Source: Flexivirga endophytica | GTDB taxonomy: Bacteria; Actinomycetota; Actinomycetes; Actinomycetales; Dermatophilaceae | Reading direction: 5' to 3' | DNA: 64,000 nt | Assembly: GCF_014640635.1 (NCBI RefSeq) | Contig: NZ_BMHI01000003.1 | Span: 620,001 to 684,000 of the forward strand | Shown: positions 7,956-17,147 of the stretch, piece by piece | How positions within the stretch are numbered: the first letter of the stretch is position 1 | How the letters are laid out: the number at the start of each line of letters is the position of its first letter | The notes under the pieces: model-generated | What the model was told of the DNA's origin: nothing | The model's database searches: none | What the model saw: only the letters and a program-made list of their open reading frames with translations | Translations under genes and position numbers: made by a program

Positions 7956-9293
7956 ATGACTTTCCATCACACCGATACCGGAGTCAGCCAGTCCGTTTGG
8001 GCGGATCATCCCAGCGTCAAGGGGGCCGCCGAAGCCACCCTCGCGGGCGTGCGGCACATCGTCGTCGTGGCAGCACACCCCGATGACGAGACCCTCGGGG
8101 CGGGAGGGCTGATCGCCACCGCGACCGCTGCCGGCATACCGGTTGATCTCCTCATCTTCACCGCCGGCGAGTGCTCCCATCCGGGCTCACCCACCCACGA
8201 CAAGGCGGCACTCACCCGGATCCGGTCCGCTGAGGCGGAGCGCGCCGCCACTGCGCTGGGGCTGCGAACAGGGTCGGTCCGCGTGGGCGGCATACCGGAC
8301 GGGCAGGTCGCCGACCATGTCGAAGAGCTCACCGCGTCGATCGTGGCGCAGGCCGGCCGGCTGGACCGAGCGGGCGAAGTCCTGATCGTGGCGCCGTACC
8401 GGCAGGACGGGCACCCGGACCACGACGCCGCCGGCGCTGCCGCGGCGGCCGCCGCACATCGCACCGATGCATCGCTGCTGGAGTATCCGATCTGGTTCCG
8501 CCACCAGTACACCCCGGACGACCTGCAGGCGGATCGACTGCAGCAGCTGCACCTGACCCCGGCAGCACGCGCGGCCAAGCGGCGGGCGATCGACGCGCAC
8601 CGCAGCCAGGTGCGACCGCTCAGCGACCAGCCCGGTGACGAGGCCATCCTGCAGCCGGACTTCCTCCGCCACTTCGCCGAACCGGACAGCGAGCTGTTCC
8701 TCCACGACGAGGTCCCACCCGACACCGTCCTGGACGAACTGCACCAGCGCGAGTCCGAACCGTGGGGCGCCGACAGCCGGTGGTACGAGCAGCGCAAGCG
8801 GCAGCTCGCACTGGCCATGCTGCCGCGCGCCCGGTTCGGGCAGGTCCTGGAGGTCGGCTGCTCCACCGGTGTCCTGACGGCACAGCTGGCGGGTATGGCG
8901 GATCGGGTCATGGCGATCGACAGTTCTCCTGCCGCCATCGCTGCGGCGACATCGCGGGTCCCCGCCAACGTCGAACTGGCGACGGCTCAAGTCCCCGACG
9001 AGTGGCCGCGCGGGAGCTACGACCTGGTGGTGTTCTCCGAGGTTGGGTACTTCCTGAGCCCGGCTGCTCTGGCGCGGACCATCGCCCGCATCGAGCGCTG
9101 CCTTGCGCCGGAAGGGGTGGTGCTGTTGTCGCACTGGAGGCATCCCATCGATGGCTGGCCGCTGGACGCGGCCGCCGTGCACCACGCGTTCGCCGGCTCC
9201 ACGCTGCCGCCATCGCAGGCCGTGTACCGCGACCGCGATGTGGAAATGATCCTGCTGTGCGACCTGCAGCAGCTGCCCGACCCGGGCGCATGA
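7956..9293 (+). CDS. PIG-L deacetylase fused to SAM-dependent methyltransferase
   Basis: A 445-aa two-domain protein. Residues about 35-230 form a PIG-L (LmbE-like) zinc amidase with AHPDDE at 40-45 and the second metal motif in QDGHPDHDAAG; this family removes acetyl groups from N-acetylglucosamine-type substrates. Residues about 285-440 are a class I methyltransferase with motif I VLEVGCSTGVLTAQLA and post-motif YDLVVFSEVGYFL, similar to NodS-type N-methyltransferases. ATG 7956 is preferred; the frame is open to 7869 but overlaps the upstream gene. Fusion of N-deacetylase and putative N-methyltransferase suggests consecutive steps on one amino sugar. Confidence 0.8.
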   Translation: MTFHHTDTGVSQSVWADHPSVKGAAEATLAGVRHIVVVAAHPDDETLGAGGLIATATAAGIPVDLLIFTAGECSHPGSPTHDKAALTRIRSAEAERAATALGLRTGSVRVGGIPDGQVADHVEELTASIVAQAGRLDRAGEVLIVAPYRQDGHPDHDAAGAAAAAAAHRTDASLLEYPIWFRHQYTPDDLQADRLQQLHLTPAARAAKRRAIDAHRSQVRPLSDQPGDEAILQPDFLRHFAEPDSELFLHDEVPPDTVLDELHQRESEPWGADSRWYEQRKRQLALAMLPRARFGQVLEVGCSTGVLTAQLAGMADRVMAIDSSPAAIAAATSRVPANVELATAQVPDEWPRGSYDLVVFSEVGYFLSPAALARTIARIERCLAPEGVVLLSHWRHPIDGWPLDAAAVHHAFAGSTLPPSQAVYRDRDVEMILLCDLQQLPDPGA

Positions 9294-10171
9294 GCCCGCT
9301 GACGGTGCACGTGGTCATCCCGGCGCACAACGAGCAGGAACTGATCGGCGCCGCGGTGACAGCTGCGCGGATCGCCTGCGCACGGGCCGAGCACGAAGTC
9401 AACGCACGCACCACCTGCACCGTGGTCGCCGATGCGTGCAGCGACGACACAGCACGCATCGCCGAAGCCGTAGGTGCCGAGGTGCTGGCAGTGCACGCTC
9501 ACCGCGTGGGTGCAGCACGGCGGGCCGGGATCGACCGGGCGCGACAGCTCGTGCCTTCCCGAGCCGACGACACCTGGATCGCCTGCACGGACGCCGACAG
9601 CGTCGTCCCCTCGGACTGGCTGCTGGCTCACCTGCGACACCGCCGTGCGGGAGCTGACCTGGTCCTCGGCTCGGTACGGCCCCGCTCGGACGATCTACCG
9701 ATTCCGCTCATGGAGGCCTGGCTCGCCAGGCATCACCCCGACCGCGCCCAGCACGGTGTCTACGGTGCCAACATGAGCTTCGATGCCGCCGCCTACGACC
9801 TGGCCGGAGGGTTCGCCCCACTCGCCGCGCACGAGGACCGCACTCTCGTGGAGGCGTTCCGCCGACGCGGCTTGCAGGTGCGAGACGCCGCAACCATCGA
9901 GGTGCTGACCTCCGGGCGACTCATCGGGAGAGCACCCGAAGGCTTCGCCACGTACCTGCACGCCCTCGGTCGGCGCATCATGGGAACGGACTCGATCGGC
10001 GCGGCGAGGAACTCGTCACTCGCGGACGTACCGCGGGTAGGTCTGCTTCGCGGCACGGGCGACATCGAGGTCGATCTCGACGGTGACGAACGGCTCGTCG
10101 TCGGTGGTGACTGCGAGCACGTCACCGTCGGGGCTCATCACCCAGCCTGCCCCGCCGGCCTCGACTCCTGA
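9290..10171 (+). CDS. Glycosyltransferase family 2
   Basis: A 293-aa GT-A fold enzyme. VVIPAHNEQELIGAAV is the nucleotide-sugar-binding N-terminus, ACTDADSVVPSDWL carries the DxD motif, and AHEDRTLVEAFRR is the usual acceptor-side acidic region. The ATG overlaps the stop of the preceding gene (ATGA). Past about residue 245 the frame is antisense to the conserved C-terminus of the convergent nitrilase gene, so the last 50 or so residues are probably a run-on after loss of the original stop. Acceptor unknown; probably works with the two upstream genes. Confidence 0.75.
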   Translation: MSPLTVHVVIPAHNEQELIGAAVTAARIACARAEHEVNARTTCTVVADACSDDTARIAEAVGAEVLAVHAHRVGAARRAGIDRARQLVPSRADDTWIACTDADSVVPSDWLLAHLRHRRAGADLVLGSVRPRSDDLPIPLMEAWLARHHPDRAQHGVYGANMSFDAAAYDLAGGFAPLAAHEDRTLVEAFRRRGLQVRDAATIEVLTSGRLIGRAPEGFATYLHALGRRIMGTDSIGAARNSSLADVPRVGLLRGTGDIEVDLDGDERLVVGGDCEHVTVGAHHPACPAGLDS

Positions 10172-10800
10172 GCCCGATGGCACCCACTGATTGGACGACA
10201 CGCAGTACGCGCCGGCACAGACGGCGGCCGCCCGGCCGGCGGCCAGCCACCGGTCAAGGGAGTCGAACGGGGTCACACGGGGGATGCACAACAACTCCAC
10301 CCCGCTGCGGGCGTAGTGCCGTGCGCATTCGAAGAACCAGAGCTCGGTGCACAGGAGGATGCCGACCCGCGCGGCGCCGGCGCGTGCCGACCCGAGGCGG
10401 AGCTCGCCTCGGTCATACCAACTGGCCTCCCAGAAGCCGGCCTCATCGGGCAAGTAGTACTTTTCGCGGAGCCCCACCGCTCCGGTCGCTGCCGTCCACG
10501 TGAACGCTTCGTTCCGCCGGGCCTGCGTCGGTCGCGCGCGACTACGGCGGGAGCACCGAGATCCGCCAACCGCCTGACGGCTGCGTCGTGCTCCGCGACG
10601 CTGTGTTGCCACCGCCGGGAGTCAGCAACCGGGTCGCCCACCCGATCGGCGGCCAGCCACGGTGAGAACGGCATCTCGGGCAACACGACCGCATCGGGCG
10701 CAGTGCTGGCGATGTGGGCGGTCAGGGCGGCAAGCGCTGCCCGCCGGTGCGGCTCTCGGGTGTCCAGCTGGGCCGCGGCAACCTTGAAGGATTCGGTCAT
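10016..10800 (-). pseudogene. Carbon-nitrogen hydrolase (nitrilase/amidase family), frameshifted
   Basis: Read from MTESFKVAAAQLDTRE at 10800, the first half has the nitrilase N-terminus and the catalytic glutamate in VVLPEMPFSPW. At about 10532-10541, inside a GCGCGCG run, the frame breaks. The rest continues in another frame as RRNEAFTWTAATG..KYYLPDE (catalytic lysine) and GILLCTELWFFECAR (nucleophile cysteine) to YVRE. One lost base explains it. All three E-K-C catalytic residues survive, so an assembly error or very recent lesion is plausible. Family members hydrolyse amides or nitriles; substrate unknown. The 3' end overlaps the glycosyltransferase by 156 bp. Confidence 0.8.
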
Positions 10801-10829
10801 GTGCTCATCTTGACCTTGGACCATGCCGA

Positions 10830-11072
10830 GTGATCGATCGGCTCGTCCTCGAATGGCGCCTCGACCCGACCAGCGGCGCGGCGATGGACGGAGCGCCGGG
10901 CTTCGACGACGTGATCGTGGTGGTGTGCAACGAGGGCTACTCGTCCTCCATTGCCGCACGGGACCTGCAACGACTCGGTTTTCGCCGCGCCACCGACCTC
11001 ATCGGCGGCTTTCGGCAGTATGCCGCGGACGGCCATCCCGTCGTCCCGGAGCCGACACGGGTGGTGCGCTGA
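10830..11072 (+). pseudogene. N-terminally truncated copy of the rhodanese at 5130
   Basis: Eighty codons beginning IDRLVLEWRLDPTSGA that match the last 80 residues of the 5130-5549 rhodanese with few changes, including the cysteine loop VVCNEGYSSSIAARDL and GGFRQYAA. The first 60 residues, half of the fold, are missing and the upstream DNA belongs to the nitrilase start region. Many synonymous differences show the duplication is not recent. A GTG at 10830 could start translation, but a half-rhodanese is unlikely to fold. Confidence 0.7.
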
Positions 11073-11076
11073 CAGA

Positions 11077-11925
11077 TCAGCGCAGTCGGACGACCTCGAA
11101 CCGGTCCTGCGGATGCGCGATGGCGTCCTGCGACTGGATCAGCTGGATCTCACGAGTGCCCGCCTGATGCGTGCGCTCCATGATCGAGAACACCGAATCC
11201 GCAGTGTCCGCAAGGGCTTTCGCAGGAGTCTCGGTGAGCCACCGCGCGAGGAAGATCGCGGCCGTCGCATCACCTGCACCGGAGACATACATCGGCAGCA
11301 GCGGCGTAGTCACGAGCCACGCGCCGTCATCCGTGACGACCGCGAGTTGCACTGAATCTGCTGGGGTTTCGTCGGTCTGCACCGACGTGACCAAGACGGT
11401 GCGCGGCCCGCGGTCGCGCAGCGAGTCCACCGCCTGCAGCACGCCATCGACCGTGCGTGCCTCCGAACCGGTCAGGAAGTCCAGCTCGAATTGGTTAGGC
11501 GTCACGATGTCCGCCGCGGGAATCACCTTGTCCCGCATGAACTCCGGGATGCCCGGCCGCACGAAGAAGCCGCGCTCGACGTCGCCCATCACCGGATCCG
11601 CGCAGTAGATCGCCTTCGGATTGGCGGCCTTCACACGCGACACCGCGTCGAGGATCACCGCGCCGACCTGCTCACCGCCCTGGTAACCGGACAGCACCGC
11701 ATCGCACTCGCCGAGCACGCCGCGCTCCTCGATGCCGGTGATCACGTCGGCGACGGTCTCCGGCTCGAAGACCGGGCCACGCCACTCGCCATACCCGGTG
11801 TGGTTGGAGAAGTGCACCGTGTAGACGGGCCACACCTCGAAGCCGAGTCGCTGCAACGGAAACACCGCAGAGCTGTTGCCCGCGTGGCCGTAGGCCACCG
11901 AGGACTGGATCGACAGGATGTTCAC
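11077..11925 (-). CDS. pdxY: Pyridoxal kinase
   Basis: A 282-aa ribokinase-fold enzyme that phosphorylates pyridoxal in vitamin B6 salvage. VNILSIQSSVAYGHAGNSSA is the characteristic N-terminus, YCADPVMGD and VTPNQFELDFLTG are conserved PdxY/PdxK segments, and VSGAGDATAAIFLA holds the catalytic aspartate and anion hole. I use the GTG at 11925 because the family begins here and a TACACT box lies just 6 nt upstream (leaderless); the frame is open to 12012. Confidence 0.9.
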   Translation of the reverse strand: MNILSIQSSVAYGHAGNSSAVFPLQRLGFEVWPVYTVHFSNHTGYGEWRGPVFEPETVADVITGIEERGVLGECDAVLSGYQGGEQVGAVILDAVSRVKAANPKAIYCADPVMGDVERGFFVRPGIPEFMRDKVIPAADIVTPNQFELDFLTGSEARTVDGVLQAVDSLRDRGPRTVLVTSVQTDETPADSVQLAVVTDDGAWLVTTPLLPMYVSGAGDATAAIFLARWLTETPAKALADTADSVFSIMERTHQAGTREIQLIQSQDAIAHPQDRFEVVRLR

Positions 11926-11959
11926 CGCGGCAGTGTATGGCGGAGGGGTCGCCCGCCGG

Positions 11960-12289
11960 TCAGATGACCTGCGCGTCGGCACCCGAGTCGGTGACGACCG
12001 GCTTGCCGACATACATCCACTGCTTCATGCCGCCCTCGACGTTGGCCGAGTCGAACCCCTGCTGGTTGAGCCAGGCCACCACGCGACCGGACCGGTTGCC
12101 GGACCGACAGATGATCGGCAGCGGGTCACGCTCGTCGGACTCGGGCAGTTCGTCGAGCCGCGACGGCAGCTCACCCATCGGAATGTGTATGGCGCCCGGC
12201 GCGTGCCCGGCATCCCATTCGTTCTGCTCGCGCACATCGACGACGACGGCGTCGTCCGCCAATTGCTCGGGCGTCGTGTAATCAGTCAT
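11960..12289 (-). CDS. Rhodanese-like domain protein
   Basis: A 109-aa single rhodanese domain. VVDVREQNEWDAGHAPGAIHIPM is split around the conserved D-x-R-x-x-x-E-[YW]-x-x-G-H, and PIICRSGNRSGRVV is a textbook active-site loop C-R-S-G-N-R-S. It is the canonical GlpE/PspE-type form, different in its loop from the two other rhodanese sequences in this window. Probable sulfurtransferase or persulfide handling. It sits upstream of pdxY on the same strand (34-bp gap). Confidence 0.85.
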   Translation of the reverse strand: MTDYTTPEQLADDAVVVDVREQNEWDAGHAPGAIHIPMGELPSRLDELPESDERDPLPIICRSGNRSGRVVAWLNQQGFDSANVEGGMKQWMYVGKPVVTDSGADAQVI

Positions 12290-12396
12290 GCCTCAATCCT
12301 GACCCATCCGCCCCGCCCGATGATCGACAGGCAGCCCAAGAGTTCGAGCGGCCTACGAAAACTGGCGGAATCCGTATGCAGGGGTATGCCGGTCGA

Positions 12397-13023
12397 TCAG
12401 CCGGCACGCCGGCCCCGCCACCGCCGCAGCGGCACGCCGGCGAACCCGAGCCCGCACAGCACGAAGACGGCCAAACCGGTGGCGAGCACGGTCGCCGCGA
12501 GCGCCGCCCCCAGGAAGACAGCCGTCACGACGCGCGTTCCGGAGCCACTGACCGCATCGGCGACTGCGATGACCTCGACGAGCAGCGCCAGAAAGGGCAG
12601 CACCAGCCCGAAGGGCACCACGAACGCCGCTCCCATGGTGAACGAGCCGGCCGGCCCGGCCGTGCTCCTCGTGCTGCGGCGCTTGAGCTGCGACTCGAGA
12701 CCCACGCACTCCGTGTCGTCCGCGTCGCGCCGCACCAACGCCCGAACCCAGGCGCGCAGCTCGCTCCAGAAGCGCACGAACCGACGCAGCATCACCAGGT
12801 TGCCGCACGCCGCCGCGGCAACGAGCAACCAGCCGATGCCGACAAGCACCGGGCTCACGGTGTGCCCGTCGTCCCCCTGGGTGGCGCCGAAATAGACCAG
12901 GAACAGCCCGCCGACCAGCAGGTAGGCCAGCCCGCCGAACGCCATACCGCCGCGCACCGTGAGGAAGCGCGACTGCTCCAGCTCGCCCGCCCGCGCCTCG
13001 AGGTCGACCGCATCACTTTTCAC
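12397..13023 (-). CDS. Hypothetical membrane protein
   Basis: A 208-aa protein with four hydrophobic segments in two pairs (GGLAYLLVGGLFLVYFGA; VLVGIGWLLVAAAACGNLV; AAFVVPFGLVLPFLALLVE; TAVFLGAALAATVLATGLA) separated by a charged loop, and a basic C-terminus. No family recognised. The GTG at 13023 is preferred; an in-frame GTG at 13080 would add 19 residues of unlikely sequence, and neither has a clear ribosome site. It lies 96 bp from the Fpg/Nei gene on the same strand. Confidence 0.55.
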   Translation of the reverse strand: MKSDAVDLEARAGELEQSRFLTVRGGMAFGGLAYLLVGGLFLVYFGATQGDDGHTVSPVLVGIGWLLVAAAACGNLVMLRRFVRFWSELRAWVRALVRRDADDTECVGLESQLKRRSTRSTAGPAGSFTMGAAFVVPFGLVLPFLALLVEVIAVADAVSGSGTRVVTAVFLGAALAATVLATGLAVFVLCGLGFAGVPLRRWRGRRAG

Positions 13024-13119
13024 GCGGGCATTCTGCACCCCGGACCCGTACCGATCCCGACACTGGGGAGACTTGTGCACGCGCCGCAGCGTCCGGGCGT
13101 AACTGACCGGCCCGAGCCG

Positions 13120-13974
13120 CTACTTCAGCAGTCGCGACATACGGCGGTCGGCCAGCGGCTTGCCACCGGTCTGGCAGGTGGCGCAATACTGCATCGATCG
13201 ATCCGCGAACGACACCTCGCGCACCACGTCACCGCAGACCGGGCACTTCTCGCCGGTGCGGCCGTGCACGCGCATCCCGGCACGTTTGGCGTCCTTGAGA
13301 TCCTTCGCCGGTTTGCCCGACGCCGCCGCGATCGCGCCGGTCAGTATGTCGCGCAGCGCGTCATACAGCCGGTCGACCGCCTCGTCGTCCAGCTTCCCGG
13401 CAGCGGCGTATGGCGAAAGCTTCGCCGCATGCAGCACCTCGTCGGAGTAGGCGTTGCCCACCCCGGCCAGCACGGACTGGTCCCGCAAGAGCCCCTTGAT
13501 CTGACTACGTGACCCCGCGAGCAGCCCCGCGAAGTCCGCCCGCGAGATCTCCAACGGATCCGGTCCCAGCGACGCGATGCCGGGCACCTCGGCCGGATCG
13601 CGCACGACATATACCGCGAGGCGCTTCTGGGTGCCGGCCTCGGTCAGGTCGAAACCGGAGTCGTCGGCGAAGCGCATCCGCAGCGCGATCGGCGACTTGC
13701 CCGGTCGCACCACGGTCTGCGGCAACTTGTCGGACCAGCGCAACCAGCCGGCGCGGGACAGGTGGAAGACCAGGTGGATCCCGTCGACGTCGATGTCGAC
13801 CCACTTGCCGTGTCGGGTCACATCGGTCACCGACAGGCCGCCGAGCGAATCCACCGGCGGGTCATAGGTTTTCAGCACCGAGAACGACCCGAGGTCGACC
13901 CGGGCGACGGGCAGGTCGACCACCCGTGACCGCAGGAAGTCGACGAGGCCCTGCACCTCGGGCAGCTCAGGCAT
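13120..13974 (-). CDS. Fpg/Nei-family DNA glycosylase-AP lyase
   Basis: A 284-aa base-excision repair enzyme. The N-terminus MPELPEVQ provides the catalytic proline and glutamate; VGNAYSDEVLH is the helix-two-turn-helix DNA-binding element; and the C-terminus has a four-cysteine zinc finger (CPVCGD...CATCQTGG). It removes oxidised bases and cleaves the abasic site. It overlaps the App1 gene by 8 nt, suggesting co-translation. Whether it acts like MutM or Nei cannot be told from the sequence alone. Confidence 0.85.
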   Translation of the reverse strand: MPELPEVQGLVDFLRSRVVDLPVARVDLGSFSVLKTYDPPVDSLGGLSVTDVTRHGKWVDIDVDGIHLVFHLSRAGWLRWSDKLPQTVVRPGKSPIALRMRFADDSGFDLTEAGTQKRLAVYVVRDPAEVPGIASLGPDPLEISRADFAGLLAGSRSQIKGLLRDQSVLAGVGNAYSDEVLHAAKLSPYAAAGKLDDEAVDRLYDALRDILTGAIAAASGKPAKDLKDAKRAGMRVHGRTGEKCPVCGDVVREVSFADRSMQYCATCQTGGKPLADRRMSRLLK

Positions 13975-15037
13975 CGGCGTCGCTCCGTTCCCCGGCGGTC
14001 GGTGTCGTGTCGCGGCCGTCCGCGAGCGCCTTGCGCACCAGCCGGTGCAGTGTGAAGCCGTCGGGGCCCTCGCACACCATCATCCGGATCGGCCGGCCGC
14101 GCAGCTCGTCGCGCACCAGCGGGTGACCGTGCGAGAGGAACTGCTGGGTCGCGGTCAGCTGCCGGATCGCGATGCACGCGACGTTGTCGGGATGCTCGAC
14201 GGCGAAGTCCTCGTAGATCACCGGGTCGTGCTGGCCGTCGTCGCCGACCAGCAGCCACTGGATGTGCGGGAACTCGCGCGCCAACCGGCGCAGCGAGGAG
14301 CGCTTGTGCGCCTGGCCGCTGCGGAAGATGCTGTCGTTGGTCGGACCCCAGTCGGTCAGCAGCGCAGGCCCGGACGGGAACCCGTGCCGCCGCAGGAAGC
14401 GCATCAGGATCGGCTGGGTGTTCCAGGCGCCGGTGGACAGGTAGACGATCGGCGCCCCGGGATTGGCCGCCAGCAGTGAGCGGTACATCGCCGGCATCCC
14501 GGGGACGACCTTGCGGGCGGTCTCCTCCAGGACGAAGGAATTCCAGGCGGCGATCATCGGCCGCGGGAGGGCCGTGACCAGGCAGGTGTCGTCGACATCG
14601 CTGATGATCCCGAAGCTCGTCTCCGGCGAGATGACCTGCACCGGCACCTCGAGGTCCAGCTCGTCGACACTGATCGTGGCGACCTGCCAGCCCGGCTCGA
14701 GACCGTGGCCGGTCAGCTCGATGTCGAGGTAGCCGCCGCGGTCGGTCGTCGCCTCTGCGCTGGCCGCACCACAGCTGATCCGCACCTCGACCTCGGCGAG
14801 CGGCGCGGTGAAGAACACCTTGAAGCCGCGCCGGGTCGGCGCCTCCTCAGCCGTCGGTGCGGTGGCCGGCTGCCCGTCCCGGGCCAACACGACACGGGCC
14901 AGCACGCGAGCAAAGCCGGTGCCGCCATACCCGGTGAAGGGGATGACCTGCAGCTTCCATCCCCGTTTGCGCAGCCGTCGAGCGACGACGGCGTTGACCG
15001 CGTCCTCGGCGCGTGCTGCGGGGTGGGGCTTCGACAT
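13967..15037 (-). CDS. App1-family phosphatase (DUF2183)
   Basis: A 356-aa protein. A beta-rich N-terminal part (about 1-140) precedes the conserved App1 catalytic block: GIISDVDDTCLVT with the HAD-like DxDxT motif, then IVYLSTGAWNT and WLLVGDDGQHDP. Yeast App1 is a phosphatidate phosphatase; bacterial members are inferred to dephosphorylate lipids or related substrates. A TAATCT box 6 nt before the ATG suggests a leaderless start. It overlaps the Fpg/Nei gene downstream. Confidence 0.8.
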   Translation of the reverse strand: MSKPHPAARAEDAVNAVVARRLRKRGWKLQVIPFTGYGGTGFARVLARVVLARDGQPATAPTAEEAPTRRGFKVFFTAPLAEVEVRISCGAASAEATTDRGGYLDIELTGHGLEPGWQVATISVDELDLEVPVQVISPETSFGIISDVDDTCLVTALPRPMIAAWNSFVLEETARKVVPGMPAMYRSLLAANPGAPIVYLSTGAWNTQPILMRFLRRHGFPSGPALLTDWGPTNDSIFRSGQAHKRSSLRRLAREFPHIQWLLVGDDGQHDPVIYEDFAVEHPDNVACIAIRQLTATQQFLSHGHPLVRDELRGRPIRMMVCEGPDGFTLHRLVRKALADGRDTTPTAGERSDADA

Positions 15038-15063
15038 ACGCTCAGATTAGAGCCCGGCGCAGA

Positions 15064-15504
15064 CTATTGGTCATCGTCACCCGGGTGAACGATGCCCAGG
15101 ATGATCTCGGTCGCGCTGCGCAGCGACTGGCGCTCCTGCTCACTGAGCCGCGCGAGCTCCGGTGCGAGCGCCGCGGCGCGAGCCGCACGCAACCGCTCCA
15201 GCTGGGCGCGGCCCTGCCCGGTCAGCTCGATGAGCGCCACCCGCGCGTCGTTGGAGTCGGCCGAACGCGTCGCCCAACCGGCCGCCTCCAGACGTTGCAC
15301 CTGGGTGGTCATCGTCGGCTGGCTGCAGTGATCGGCGTTGGCGAGCTCACCGATGCGAGCGGGCCCGAGCTCGTCGATCAGCGACAGCAGCCGGCCCTGC
15401 GCGGGCGGGATCCGCAGCTCGGCGTGCCGGGTCGCCCAGCGGTTGAGCCGGGCGACCGCACCGAGGAGCCGGGCGCCTTCGTGATCGACATGTTCGGGTT
15501 GCAT
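15064..15504 (-). CDS. MarR-family transcriptional regulator
   Basis: A 146-aa winged-helix repressor: helix-turn-helix in ANADHCSQPTMTTQVQRLEAAG and the wing in DSNDARVALIELT (the D-x-R-x wing signature). Start taken at MQPEHVDHEG; the frame is open to 15540 but the region upstream looks like promoter, with an ATAG-N5-CTAT inverted repeat. It stands between App1 and the acyl-CoA ligase, all leftward, so it may control either itself or a neighbour. Ligand unknown. Confidence 0.8.
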   Translation of the reverse strand: MQPEHVDHEGARLLGAVARLNRWATRHAELRIPPAQGRLLSLIDELGPARIGELANADHCSQPTMTTQVQRLEAAGWATRSADSNDARVALIELTGQGRAQLERLRAARAAALAPELARLSEQERQSLRSATEIILGIVHPGDDDQ

Positions 15505-15517
15505 GGGCGTATGGTAT

Positions 15518-15530
15518 ATAGAAATGCTAT
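15518..15530. promoter_or_regulatory. Possible MarR autoregulatory operator
   Basis: ATAG-AAATG-CTAT is a small inverted repeat in an unusually A/T-rich patch (TGGTATATAGAAATGCTATG) 14 bp upstream of the MarR start; the patch also offers a -10-like element on the minus strand. Placement suits autorepression. Confidence 0.4.
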
Positions 15531-15549
15531 GCGTAGTCAATACTGAGCA

Positions 15550-17046
15550 TCATGTGACCGGCTCGCGCAGCTCGCGCTTGAGGATCTTGCCCGTCGCACC
15601 CTTGGGCAGCGCATCGATGAAGACCAGCCGCCGCGGATATTTGTATGCCGCCACGCGCTCCTTCACCCACTCGGTCAACGTCTCGGCGTCCAACTCTGAT
15701 CCCGGCGAGCGGACGATGTATGCCGCGATCTCTTCGCCGTAGTGCTCGTGCGGCACGCCGATGACTGCCGCCTCCACGACGTCGGGGTGCTCGTAGAGGA
15801 CTTCCTCGATCTCGCGCGGGTAGACGTTGTAACCACCGCGGATGATCATGTCCTTCGCGCGGTCGACGATGAAGAAGTAGCCGTCCTCGTCCATCTTCCC
15901 CAGGTCGCCGGAGTAGAACCAGCCGTCGCGCACCGCCTCGGCGGTCGCCTCCGGACGGCCCCAGTAGCCCTTCATGATCAGGTCGCCGCGTATGGCGATC
16001 TCGCCGATCTCGCCCACGGGGGTGTCGGAGCCGTCCGGCTGCGCCAGCCGCATCTCGACGCCGTTGAGCGGCACCCCGATCGAGCCGACCTTGCGCGGCC
16101 GGTCGGGCAGGTTGAAGGACGCCACCGGCGAGGTCTCGGACAGGCCGTAGCCCTCCAGGATCTTGGCGCCGAACCGCTCCTCGAACTTGCGCATCACCTC
16201 GCCCGGCAGTGCCGCACCACCGGAGCAGCAGGTGCGCAGCGACGAGACGTCGACGTCCTTCCCTTTCTCGACATCACCGGCTGCGGCGAGCATCGCGTTG
16301 TACATCGTCGGCACGCCCTGGAAGATCGTCGCCTTGTCGCGCTGCATGATCTCCAGCACCTTGCCCGGCTCGAAGCGCGGGATCAGCGTCATCGTGGCGC
16401 CGCTGCGCACGGCGGCATTCAGACCACAGGTCAGGCCGAAGACGTGGAACAACGGCAGGCAGCCCATGATCACGTCGCCCGGGCCGATGTGCACCAGCTG
16501 ACTGACGACCATCTCGCAGTTGTCGTCGAGGTTGTGGTGTGTCAGCTCAGCGCCCTTCGGGCGGCCGGTGGTGCCGGAGGTGTAGAGGATGACGGCGGTG
16601 TCGTCGTCCGCGCGCTCCACCGGCTCGGGCAGCGGGTCGGCGTCGCCGATCAGCGCGGCCGGGTTCGTGGGATCGACCAGCTCGAAGTCGGTGCCGGCGT
16701 CCTGCGCGCCCAGCGGTCCGTCTCCCGGCATACCGAACATCAGCGAAGCGCCGGAATCGCTGAGGTAGTAGGCGATCTCGCGTGGCTTGAAGAGCGGGTT
16801 CATCGGCACGACCGTCGCGCCGGCCCACAGCGCGCCGTAGAAGATCACCGGGAACGTCGGCAGGTTGGGTTGCGACAACGCGACCCGGTCACCGGGCTGT
16901 ATGCCGCGCGCCGCCAGCTTGCCCGCGAACTTCGCCGCCGCGTCCCGCAGCTGCGCGTAGGTCAGCGTGAAGTCGTCGAGCCTGACCGCGACAGCATCCG
17001 GATGCTGCTCGGCGGTGCGGGCGAGATTGGCGGCGAGGTTCGTCAT
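15550..17046 (-). CDS. Acyl-CoA synthetase (long-chain fatty-acid-CoA ligase family)
   Basis: A 498-aa ANL-superfamily enzyme that adenylates a carboxylate and transfers it to CoA. Visible motifs: the P-loop [16 protein letters not shown], the aromatic/adenine motif GYGLSETSP, the hinge [34 protein letters not shown], and the C-terminal catalytic lysine in [13 protein letters not shown]. Start at [11 protein letters not shown], with a TACAGT box 6 nt upstream (leaderless). Chain-length preference cannot be read from the sequence. Confidence 0.88.
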   Translation of the reverse strand: MTNLAANLARTAEQHPDAVAVRLDDFTLTYAQLRDAAAKFAGKLAARGIQPGDRVALSQPNLPTFPVIFYGALWAGATVVPMNPLFKPREIAYYLSDSGASLMFGMPGDGPLGAQDAGTDFELVDPTNPAALIGDADPLPEPVERADDDTAVILYTSGTTGRPKGAELTHHNLDDNCEMVVSQLVHIGPGDVIMGCLPLFHVFGLTCGLNAAVRSGATMTLIPRFEPGKVLEIMQRDKATIFQGVPTMYNAMLAAAGDVEKGKDVDVSSLRTCCSGGAALPGEVMRKFEERFGAKILEGYGLSETSPVASFNLPDRPRKVGSIGVPLNGVEMRLAQPDGSDTPVGEIGEIAIRGDLIMKGYWGRPEATAEAVRDGWFYSGDLGKMDEDGYFFIVDRAKDMIIRGGYNVYPREIEEVLYEHPDVVEAAVIGVPHEHYGEEIAAYIVRSPGSELDAETLTEWVKERVAAYKYPRRLVFIDALPKGATGKILKRELREPVT

Positions 17047-17103
17047 GCGACAACTGTAGATGGCGGGGTGACCCGGGTCACAGATTGTGCACAGGGGGCC
17101 CTT

Positions 17104-17147
17104 GGCGGATCGAGTAGGGCGAGGTGGGAGGGCCGTATCGAGATCTA
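17104..17147. repeat. Dispersed GTATCGAGA-type repeat, abutting the murQ stop
   Basis: GGATCGAGTAGGGCGAGG followed by GGGCCGTATCGAGATCTAG. It is the reverse-orientation form of the element at 245 and is close to that at 19804. Its right edge runs into the CTA that is the murQ stop codon, so the element marks the 3' boundary of the gene. Confidence 0.6.
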
